In this document: one piece after another, positions 57,712 through 64,000 of the stretch
How positions within the stretch are numbered: position 1 is the first letter of the stretch
How the letters are laid out: every line of letters begins with the position of its first letter
Assembly: GCA_041660385.1 (NCBI GenBank)
Contig: JBAZWJ010000019.1
Location: 1-64,000, forward strand
DNA from: DYJE01 sp041660385
GTDB lineage: Bacteria > Desulfobacterota > Desulfobacteria > Desulfobacterales > Desulfolunaceae
DNA: 64,000 nt
Direction: 5' to 3'
Notes under the pieces: generated by a model
Seen by the model: only the letters and a program-made list of their open reading frames with translations
Databases searched by the model: none
Told to the model about the DNA's origin: nothing
Program-made: the position numbers and the translations under genes

Positions 57712-59625
57712 CTAAAAAACCCGTACCTTATCCCCTTTCAACTCCAACCAAACCTTCCGATCTCCAGCCCGCTTCTTAGAAAGCAGCATATCCATAATCG
57801 CCTCGGCGCTGTCTTCTTCGCCGCTGTAATCCAGATCTTCCACGGTGAGCTGAACCAGCCGTCGTGTATCGGCGGCCATGGTTGTTTCCCTTAATTGAAG
57901 GGGGTTCATTTCACCCAGACCTTTGAAGCGCTGGACGTTGGGCTTGCCCTTTTTCTTTTCAGCCACCAGTCGGTCCAGTATGCCGTTTTTCTCCGAGTCG
58001 TCCAGGGCGTAGTAAACTTCCTTTCCGATGTCGATGCGGTACAGGGGTGGCATGGCCACAAACACATGGCCGGCGGACACAAGGGCCGGAAAATGTTTGA
58101 GAAACAAGGCGCAAAGCAAGGTGGCAATGTGAAGACCGTCCGAATCGGCGTCGGCCAGAATGCAGACTTTTCCGTATCTTAAACCGGTAAGGTCAGGAGA
58201 ACCGGGGTCCACGCCGATGGCCACGGAAATGTCATGGATTTCCTTGGAGTTCAGGATCATGTCCTGATCCACTTCCCAGGTGTTGAGAATCTTTCCCCGC
58301 AAAGGCATGATGGCCTGATACTGCCGGTCACGGGCCTGCTTGGCCGAACCACCGGCGGAGTCGCCTTCCACGAGAAAAAGTTCGGATTTCTGGGGATCTT
58401 GAATGGTACAGTCGGCAAGCTTACCGGGAAGGGCGGGGCCAGCCATCACCCGTTTCCGCTCCACACGTTTTCCGGCACGCAACCGCTTCTGGGCGTTGTT
58501 GATGGCCATGTTCGCCAGCATCTCGCCGATGTCGGTGTTTTTATTCAGCCACAAACTGAAAGCATCTTTCACCACGCCGGACACAAACGCCGCACTCTGT
58601 CGGGAAGAAAGCCGCTCTTTGGTCTGGCCTGAAAACTGGGGATCGGACATTTTCACGGAAAGCAGGTAGGCGCAGCGGTCCCAGATATCTTCCGGGGCCA
58701 GCTTCACACCGCGAGGCAGAATTTTTCGAAACTCGCAGAAATCCCGGATCGATGAAAGGAGTCCGGTTCTGAAACCGTTCACATGGGTTCCGCCCTGGGC
58801 TGTGGGGATCAGATTCACGTAACTTTCGGCGATCAGATCCCCGCCTTCGGGAAGCCAGAGAACCGCCCAGGTGGCTGTTTCATTTTCCGTGGCAAAATGG
58901 CCCACGAACGGGTCTTCCGGGATACGTTCATAGGATTCCAGGCTGTCTAAAAGATAGTCTTTCAGGCCGTCAGCGTAATACCACTCATCGCTGAGTCCGC
59001 TGTTTTTATCAAGAAAAGTCACCCGGAGTCCGGGGCAGAGAACGGCTTTAGCCCGGAGGATGTGTTTCAGGATTTTCACGGAGAACTTGGGTGTGTCGAA
59101 GTATTTGGGATCAGGCCAGAAACGTACCGTGGTTCCGGTATTTTTAACGCCCACCGAACCGGTGATTTCAAGGTCTTCCACTTTGTCGCCATTTTCAAAA
59201 GCGATATGGTAACTGTTGCCGCCCCGCCGGATGTTCACGTCAAGCCGGGTTGAAAGTGCGTTCACCACGGAAACGCCCACGCCGTGAAGACCGCCTGAAA
59301 ACTGGTAGTTCTTGTTTGAAAATTTAGCCCCGGCGTGAAGACGGGTGAGGATCAGCTCCACGCCGGTCAGCCCTTCTTCCTGATGGATGTCAACGGGCAT
59401 GCCACGGCCGTTATCGCTCACCTCAAGGGAGTTATCCTCGTGAAGAATCACCTCGATCTTGTTGGCGAAACCTGCAATGGCTTCGTCCACGCTGTTATCC
59501 ACCACTTCCTGGCCCAGATGGTTGGGCCGCTCCGTTTCGGTGTACATGCCCGGCCTTCGCCTGACCGGATCAAGACCTTTTAAGACCTCTATAGAATCTG
59601 CATCATACCTGCTTGCAGTCATCAT
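57712..59625 (-). CDS. parE: DNA topoisomerase IV subunit B
   Basis: 637-residue ParE supplies the ATPase of topoisomerase IV. GHKL motifs are EVVDNSVDEAIAG, SDNGRGMPVD and GGLHGVGVSVVNALS; the TOPRIM region has FLVEGDSAGGSAKQARDR and LADADSDGLHIA. VRRRPGMYTET fits ParE rather than GyrB. GGGAAAGG precedes the ATG pair at 59625/59622. It should be followed directly by parC, but the PHP/ATPase cassette intervenes. Confidence 0.95.
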   Translation of the reverse strand: MMTASRYDADSIEVLKGLDPVRRRPGMYTETERPNHLGQEVVDNSVDEAIAGFANKIEVILHEDNSLEVSDNGRGMPVDIHQEEGLTGVELILTRLHAGAKFSNKNYQFSGGLHGVGVSVVNALSTRLDVNIRRGGNSYHIAFENGDKVEDLEITGSVGVKNTGTTVRFWPDPKYFDTPKFSVKILKHILRAKAVLCPGLRVTFLDKNSGLSDEWYYADGLKDYLLDSLESYERIPEDPFVGHFATENETATWAVLWLPEGGDLIAESYVNLIPTAQGGTHVNGFRTGLLSSIRDFCEFRKILPRGVKLAPEDIWDRCAYLLSVKMSDPQFSGQTKERLSSRQSAAFVSGVVKDAFSLWLNKNTDIGEMLANMAINNAQKRLRAGKRVERKRVMAGPALPGKLADCTIQDPQKSELFLVEGDSAGGSAKQARDRQYQAIMPLRGKILNTWEVDQDMILNSKEIHDISVAIGVDPGSPDLTGLRYGKVCILADADSDGLHIATLLCALFLKHFPALVSAGHVFVAMPPLYRIDIGKEVYYALDDSEKNGILDRLVAEKKKGKPNVQRFKGLGEMNPLQLRETTMAADTRRLVQLTVEDLDYSGEEDSAEAIMDMLLSKKRAGDRKVWLELKGDKVRVF

Positions 59626-59755
59626 ACCTTTCCCTGCCGCGTCATCGTTCTCGCGGGCATTTTTTCGTTATACATTGTGGAATGAGCTACCGGATTTTTT
59701 ATAAAAAGGTATCATAGCGGTTTTGATTTTTTTATCAATACCCGATTGGATTGTT

Positions 59756-59974
59756 CTATCTTTCTCTTCCTTCACGAATAATATCAACCAGTTCTTTCGT
59801 TGTGATATTTGCTTTTATTGTAGGGACATCAAGGGGAGACGTTGCCAGTTTTTCGGGTATCAAAGCAAACGTGCGTCCATCTTTCCTTCTGATCAGAACT
59901 TTCCCTGTATTTTCAGCTTGCTCAAGGACAACAGAAAGTTTTTGTCGAGCTTCTGAATATGTATATACCTGCAT
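59756..59974 (-). CDS. Phd/YefM-type antitoxin
   Basis: 72 residues with the N-terminal pattern YTYSEARQKLSVVLEQAENTGKVLIRRKDGRTFALIP of the Phd/YefM family, a DNA-binding fold with a toxin-neutralising C-terminus. GGAGG lies before the ATG. The ATG shares one base with the PIN stop (TAATG), so it is coupled to it. It is the second gene of the pair, the reverse of the usual antitoxin-first order. Confidence 0.88.
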   Translation of the reverse strand: MQVYTYSEARQKLSVVLEQAENTGKVLIRRKDGRTFALIPEKLATSPLDVPTIKANITTKELVDIIREGRER

Positions 59975-60366
59975 TATACCTCCAGTGTTGTTATTTTAAG
60001 AATTCTGGCCGTCTCTTTTAGTCTTGAATCCAGTGTCAATAAAGGCGCTTTATGTCTCAACGCACAATCCAGGAAATAGGCATCGTAAGCGTACATATTG
60101 GTTTGACTTGATATAGACACGGCATTTGCAAAATCAGTATCAATATAGCGGAGCGGAATACTCTTGAATATTTCAAGGCCTCTTTTTGCTTCTTCAAGGC
60201 CCAATCTGTTTCTTTTAAACATTGCCGAAAATGCATTGCCGATTTCCCAGGGAATAGAACCAGGGCCGATGAGGGCATTTCCTTTCGTTAATTCAATTAT
60301 CTTATCCCGTTCGGGTTCATCGACAATAACAGCGATTAAAGCAGAAGTATCAATTACAATATCCAT
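59974..60366 (-). CDS. PIN-domain toxin (VapC-like RNase)
   Basis: 130-residue PIN RNase. The acidic metal ligands are Asp in VIDTSALIAV, Glu in IPWEIGNAFSAM, and Asp in YAYDAYFLDCA, followed by a late LLTLDSRL. The ATG at 60366 has GGAG 7 bases upstream; the frame continues to 60423. It forms a type II toxin-antitoxin pair with the Phd-like gene. Being first in the operon it would need tight control by the downstream antitoxin. Confidence 0.88.
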   Translation of the reverse strand: MDIVIDTSALIAVIVDEPERDKIIELTKGNALIGPGSIPWEIGNAFSAMFKRNRLGLEEAKRGLEIFKSIPLRYIDTDFANAVSISSQTNMYAYDAYFLDCALRHKAPLLTLDSRLKETARILKITTLEV

Positions 60367-60716
60367 TTTCAACTCCGATATATTTATTTGTGACAATTGT
60401 ACAACAGTGGTGATGCGTGTCAAGCGAAATGAACTATTGAGAGAATCTACAAAACGTCAAAGACATTCTGTTGGTTCTCACGATTTCGATAAATAACCCC
60501 AGAGCAACATATGAATATGGTTCCTGTGTATACACAAAGATCATTAAATGATCATAAATACAGATATTCATTCGCTAAATTCAAGTTTAACATTCGAAGA
60601 ATAATTCTAAATAACAGTCAGTTATTATTTTTTTATGCCAATGGCATGTTTATTGTTATTACCCATATCAACTAACCAATCTTTCATCATTTAACCTTAA
60701 AACAGGAGACACAAAC
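60367..60716. other. AT-rich intergenic region
   Basis: 350 bases with no gene recognised. GATCATTAAATGATC is a near-perfect palindrome around 60540-60554. No dispersed repeat was found. It ends with AGGAG before the small lipopeptide-like ORF. Confidence 0.5.
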
Positions 60717-60800
60717 ATGAAAATGACCATCGTGCGTATCGTAATACTATTCTCAATTCTTTCAACATCTTTCATTTGTTCAGGATGCGGTCCCATATGA
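60717..60800 (+). CDS. 27-residue lipoprotein-like leader peptide
   Basis: Too short for most gene callers. It has AGGAG 9 bases before the ATG, a short basic start (MKMTIVR), a hydrophobic run (IVILFSILSTSFI), then CSGC and only three more residues (GPI). If CSGC works as a lipobox, cleavage leaves a lipidated tetrapeptide CGPI. The -3 position is Cys rather than Leu, so processing is uncertain. Its stop overlaps the methyltransferase start (ATGA). It could be a secreted lipopeptide, a coupling leader, or the remnant of a longer lipoprotein. Confidence 0.6.
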   Translation: MKMTIVRIVILFSILSTSFICSGCGPI

Positions 60801-61672
60801 ACGGCGGAAAACTCACAGGGCTTGTCAAGCTGAACCTCAGGGCGGCAAAGCTCGCCATGACCAACCAATGGTTGTCGCCTGATATTTATGCTGATTCCTA
60901 TGACAGGCTGTCCGCAAAATATGATTCGAGTTGGCGGCGTCACATAGAAACTGTGACGATCGGCCTTCTGGAACGCCTTGAAACCCCAAAAGTCTTCAGG
61001 ATTCTGGATCTCGGTTGTGGGACCGGATTGTCATCACGGATACTTGCATCAAAATTCCCGGAGGCTTCTGTTACGGGAATCGATATTTCAAAGGGAATGC
61101 TGAGTGTTGCCGAAAGCATGAGCGGTTCTCCAAACGTCCGTTATCAGGCTGCGGATATGCTGGCATATCTTGAAAAGACTGAACCTGAAAGCGTTGACAT
61201 GATTTTTTCCTCCTGGGCTATCGGCTATTCCAAGCCCGGAGAAATCATCGCTCATGCATCTCGGGTTTTAAGGCCCGGCGGAACCCTTGCTTTCATTGTG
61301 AACTTTGCGGACACCCTTCCCGAAGTGTTCGGAGCGTACAAACGGACCATGATCGCCTTCTCTGAGCAGATGAACATGGCCATGTGGCCGGGTTTTCCGG
61401 CGAACAGACGTTTTCTTGAAAAACATCTGAGCGGCTGCGGGTTTTCAATAGAGCATTTCAGGGACGATCATGTGCCCATAAACGTTCAGCGGAACGATGA
61501 AGGAAAAATCCTGCCCTGGCTTCTTGAAACAGGCGCCCTGGCGGGGTTTGATCAGGCCATGAATCTTGACAGGGTAAATCGGGGAAGTGAGTTCTTCGAA
61601 TCATGTCTTGTCGATGTAAAAACACTTCACCACCATTATGCGGAGGCCATAGGGATAAAAAATGAATCTTAA
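60797..61672 (+). CDS. Class I SAM-dependent methyltransferase
   Basis: 291-residue methyltransferase. Motif I is ILDLGCGTGLSS near residue 77, followed by VTGIDISKGML and the motif in YQAADMLAYLE. The substrate is unknown. The ATG at 60797 overlaps the stop of the small lipopeptide-like ORF, so it depends on translation of that ORF; a TTG at 60776 is also in frame. The next gene overlaps its end by 11 bases, giving a tight three-gene unit. Confidence 0.85.
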   Translation: MNGGKLTGLVKLNLRAAKLAMTNQWLSPDIYADSYDRLSAKYDSSWRRHIETVTIGLLERLETPKVFRILDLGCGTGLSSRILASKFPEASVTGIDISKGMLSVAESMSGSPNVRYQAADMLAYLEKTEPESVDMIFSSWAIGYSKPGEIIAHASRVLRPGGTLAFIVNFADTLPEVFGAYKRTMIAFSEQMNMAMWPGFPANRRFLEKHLSGCGFSIEHFRDDHVPINVQRNDEGKILPWLLETGALAGFDQAMNLDRVNRGSEFFESCLVDVKTLHHHYAEAIGIKNES

Positions 61673-61955
61673 TACTCTTGCCGTCATACGAATGCTTGCG
61701 GATTCAAAGGTGACACAAACTCCACGCCGTGTCCTTGCCGAACTTAAAAAAAAGGGGAAAACCCGTGTGCCTGTTAACGTTCAGAAGGAACTTGACTCAT
61801 GGCGGGGAGGTCTGGAAACCCTGGGCTTTACCTTGCGCTGGCTTGATGGGGAGCAGATCACACGACATGAAAAACAATGGGTGATCAACTCCTTTCTGCC
61901 GCCTTTTCCAGGAAAAGCCTATGACAGAATGTTTGAGAATCTTCTATCCAAATAA
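61662..61955 (+). CDS. Hypothetical protein in the methyltransferase unit
   Basis: 97 residues, basic, mostly helical, with TPRRVLAELKKKGKTRVPVN near the start and SFLPPFPGKAYDRMF near the end. Family not recognised. AGGGAT precedes the ATG, which lies inside the last codons of the methyltransferase gene. The tight coupling suggests joint function, for example as a substrate or partner of the methyltransferase. Confidence 0.68.
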   Translation: MNLNTLAVIRMLADSKVTQTPRRVLAELKKKGKTRVPVNVQKELDSWRGGLETLGFTLRWLDGEQITRHEKQWVINSFLPPFPGKAYDRMFENLLSK

Positions 61956-61971
61956 ATGAATGGAGGATTTT

Positions 61972-62193
61972 ATGAACAGGGAAATAAAAATGATCGCGGC
62001 TGGCAGGATTGCCGGAATTCTAAGCGGTTCTTTGGGATGGTTGTTTGGCCAGGTTAACGGAAGGGGACTGGTTCTTGGTTTTTTTCTTGCCGTCGGGGTG
62101 GTTATCAAGGATGTTATGAAAAGGAAAATAAACATGATCGCGGCTGACGAGATTACCGGAATTTTAAGTGGTTCATTTCTAAAGGAGAAAAAG
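61972..62193 (+). pseudogene. Degenerate copies of the 63414 gene's 5' end, in frame with the TPR gene
   Basis: GGAGG precedes the ATG at 61972. The first 63 bases (MNREIKMIAAGRIAGILSGS) and a second block at 62116-62178 (MKRKINMIAADEITGILSGS) both copy the start of the membrane gene at 63414. The frame has no stop before the TPR protein, so a fused 462-residue product is possible. A strong internal ribosome-binding site at 62181 favours separate translation. Confidence 0.6.
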
Positions 62194-63360
62194 ATGAATA
62201 AAAAATGCACTGAAAGTATAGGGACGGGCCGTGGACACATGGCCGGGTTGCGGTTTTGTTTTGGCATGGCGTGTTTTGCTCTGTGGCTGGCGGTTTTTTG
62301 TTTCATCGATTTATTATGGACGACAAAGGCCATGGCGGAAGAAGTAAGAACGTATAAATCCGTTTATCGTGGAGTCGAAGTGGGCAGGACGGCACATGAT
62401 GACGTGGTTCAAGTTCTGGGCGAACCCAGAAATAGGAGTACTCAGGCGGGATACATAAAACTATACTACCAGGATGTGGATATCACCGTTAATAATAATA
62501 CTGGGAAAGTGAACTCCATTATTATTTATGACCCATCATATTTGGATTCAAATGGTATCCGTGTGGGGAGTAGCAGAGAGTTGATCTTATCTCGTGTGGA
62601 TGAGAAACGTGAGACAACATTCAATGATGGAAAATTTTCCTGGATTACCATCACTGACTTTAAAAAAGGAATTAGCTACTGGATCAACGCTGGCACCGGC
62701 AAACTTGAAAAAATCGTGTTGGCACATCAACTGAGGATTCCGGGCTCTAAAGAAAAATCATACGGCAACTACGATCCAATGCGTATTCTACATACGTCTG
62801 ACAATGGCAGACATTCACTGGATATGAGATATCTTGATATAATGATAGCTGGCCTAATCGAACATGCTGGAAGTTATCCGGTCCGCTTCGACTCGGTCTT
62901 CGACAGACAAAGAGCTGCCAAGGACGTATGGCAACTTTCGGGGATGCTGGATATTTTGGTGAAAGAGCCGAAGCCCATTCCGGATATATTATTGCGATCC
63001 GGAATCGTGAATAGCATTGGACACAACCTTGATATTAAAGGGACACCCCAACGGGCTTCAGAGGCATTTGACAAGCTTCTTGCAATAGATTCATCCCATG
63101 CTCAGGGAAATTACTGGTACGGTGTTTTTCTTTCAGGATCAGGCAGACCTAAAATGGCTCTGCCTTTCCTCCGAAAAGCCATCTCTGCGGGGGTGACAGA
63201 CGCCTATTACACGATGGGGCTTACAGTTTTAAGTCTCGGAGAGAAGGATAAGGCTTTGGAGTACCTTGAAACCTATCGGCAGAAAAAACCGGGTGACTCC
63301 CGCACCTCAGTTCTCATCGAAAAAATCCGAAATGGGAAAATTACAATTACGAAAAACTGA
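62194..63360 (+). CDS. Exported TPR protein with BamE-like region
   Basis: 388 residues from the ATG at 62194, chosen for AAAGGAG 6 bases upstream. A long signal sequence or anchor ends near TKAMAEE (about residue 48). A region like BamE/SmpA follows (YKSVYRGVEVGRTAHDDVVQVLGEP), and it is partly repeated (GIRVGSSRELILSRV). The C-terminus has TPR repeats (AQGNYWYGVFLSGSGRPKMALPFL, TDAYYTMGLTVLSLGEKDKALEYL). The role is likely periplasmic or envelope-associated. It lies between two copies of a repeated gene start. Confidence 0.75.
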   Translation: MNKKCTESIGTGRGHMAGLRFCFGMACFALWLAVFCFIDLLWTTKAMAEEVRTYKSVYRGVEVGRTAHDDVVQVLGEPRNRSTQAGYIKLYYQDVDITVNNNTGKVNSIIIYDPSYLDSNGIRVGSSRELILSRVDEKRETTFNDGKFSWITITDFKKGISYWINAGTGKLEKIVLAHQLRIPGSKEKSYGNYDPMRILHTSDNGRHSLDMRYLDIMIAGLIEHAGSYPVRFDSVFDRQRAAKDVWQLSGMLDILVKEPKPIPDILLRSGIVNSIGHNLDIKGTPQRASEAFDKLLAIDSSHAQGNYWYGVFLSGSGRPKMALPFLRKAISAGVTDAYYTMGLTVLSLGEKDKALEYLETYRQKKPGDSRTSVLIEKIRNGKITITKN

Positions 63361-63413
63361 ATTGCTTAAAAATCCCCATAAAGTCTATGGTAACAAGAGG
63401 CATGAAGGACGCT

Positions 63414-63971
63414 ATGAAAAGGGAAATAAAAATGATTGCGGCTGGCGGGGTTGCCGGAATTCTAAGTGGTTCTTTGTCAGGTCAAGTCAACGTCACGGGA
63501 ATGATTCTTGGTATTTTTCTTTCCATAGGAGTTATCGTTATTGAAAAATCAACCACAAAACCATTGGATAATGGAGACTATCCTGAAATATCCAGGTTAA
63601 TGATAACCGCGCTGATAACTGGAGTTCTATCCGGGCTTTTGGGGTATTTTTCAGCGGGAGAACCTCTAATTTATCTTGGTTCTTTCAGCTACCCGGAATT
63701 TGTGGCTCTTATTACACTTTACCCGTTGTTTATTCTCCCCGCTTTTTTTGCAAAATACAATTACCTGATGACCGTTGCAGCCGGAACCTGCACTTCTATC
63801 ATCATAGAATCATTCCGAATTTTTGACTCTATGACTATTACTATCACCATGTTTGATCTGTTCCTGAAAATTATCCCGTTGATTCTGTTGTCTGCTTTTT
63901 CCAAGGGTTTCATATTCACTTTTCTCTGGTTCATCGGTGTTGGTTACACAGGAAAACGAGTAAGGTGGTGA
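63414..63971 (+). CDS. Hypothetical polytopic membrane protein
   Basis: 185 residues with about five hydrophobic segments and no recognised family. The first 21 residues (MKREIKMIAAGGVAGILSGSL) recur twice upstream at 61972 and 62116, so this is probably the intact parent of those copies. The start at 63414 is chosen by that match; 63402 and 63387 are in frame. It ends 29 bases before the window edge. Confidence 0.65.
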   Translation: MKREIKMIAAGGVAGILSGSLSGQVNVTGMILGIFLSIGVIVIEKSTTKPLDNGDYPEISRLMITALITGVLSGLLGYFSAGEPLIYLGSFSYPEFVALITLYPLFILPAFFAKYNYLMTVAAGTCTSIIIESFRIFDSMTITITMFDLFLKIIPLILLSAFSKGFIFTFLWFIGVGYTGKRVRW

Positions 63972-64000
63972 CAAACTCAATCCAGACAATCAAGTATCGA

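Noticed and set aside
61944..62333. 129-codon minus-strand open frame
   Set aside because: Antisense to the repeated gene starts; its apparent internal repeats simply mirror the duplicated DNA.
1..64000. CRISPR arrays, rRNA or tRNA genes, prophage
   Set aside because: No regularly spaced repeats, tRNA cloverleaf or rRNA stretch was recognised in any intergenic region, and the KilA-N gene is not accompanied by phage genes.

Overview
The window looks like a chromosomal segment of a Gram-negative anaerobe of the Desulfobacterota (Desulfobacterales-like; inferred). Pointers are an Lrp-type siroheme decarboxylase homologue beside a B12-binding radical SAM protein, precorrin-2 dehydrogenase/ccsA/hemA in a row, a short ProS after IspG, two sigma-54 activators, DUF3786 and DUF2905 proteins, BamD and a CheA-REC hybrid kinase. 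No rRNA, tRNA, CRISPR array, transposase or integrase was seen.

Layout. 1-8003: end of a sigma-54 activator, a CoA-transferase behind a perfect -24/-12 promoter, twin membrane diguanylate cyclases and a histidine kinase. 8058-13439 (minus strand): a MarR/ferredoxin/MBL-hydrolase unit with two matching operators, then a rhombosortase beside a VIT/vWA protein that looks like its substrate. 13691-17279: a second, divergent sigma-54 activator, a DUF3786 protein, and a repeat-rich stretch with a decayed segmental duplication. 17394-25753: ispG-proS-relA, rpmB, trxA-trxB-bamD and a PurN-like gene. 26165-28585: a 60-residue basic protein, a rhodanese/MauE pair, YceD, a superinfection-immunity-like protein and a 140-bp MITE-like element. 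28870-36787: an RNase Z-like hydrolase, tetrapyrrole genes, a GxxExxY nuclease cassette between hemA and fabD, then dksA-like, PHP phosphatase and rnc genes. 36981-44381: B12-radical SAM/siroheme decarboxylase pair, KilA-N protein, mtnA / mtnP-apt, DUF2905, thioredoxin and CcdA. 44867-52317: cheA-cheW-cheB-cheR plus a HEAT-repeat response regulator. 52461-59625: parE and parC, split by a two-gene PHP/ABC-ATPase cassette. 59756-63971: a toxin-antitoxin pair with reversed gene order, a 27-codon lipopeptide-like ORF overlapping a methyltransferase, and membrane/TPR proteins with repeated 5' ends.

The most striking region is 54809-57545. A PHP-domain, SMC/Rad50-like ATPase overlaps a 100-residue partner gene. 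The pair sits between parE and parC and is enclosed by two nested pairs of inverted repeats: an outer 49-bp pair with about four mismatches, and an inner pair of a repeat family seen elsewhere in the window. An attC-like hairpin follows the last stop codon. It reads as a mobile, probably defensive cassette without its own recombinase. A second candidate is the GxxExxY gene at 32609-33402, flanked by about 32-bp inverted repeats and by tandem duplications that copied the end of hemA and the start of fabD.

The intergenic DNA carries many dispersed palindromes: GTAGGGGCGGGT hairpins, CTCGTTCC repeats, CCCAGGGTAGC repeats, and the MITE-like element with a 7-bp direct repeat. Some of their arms lie just upstream of gene starts and may affect expression.
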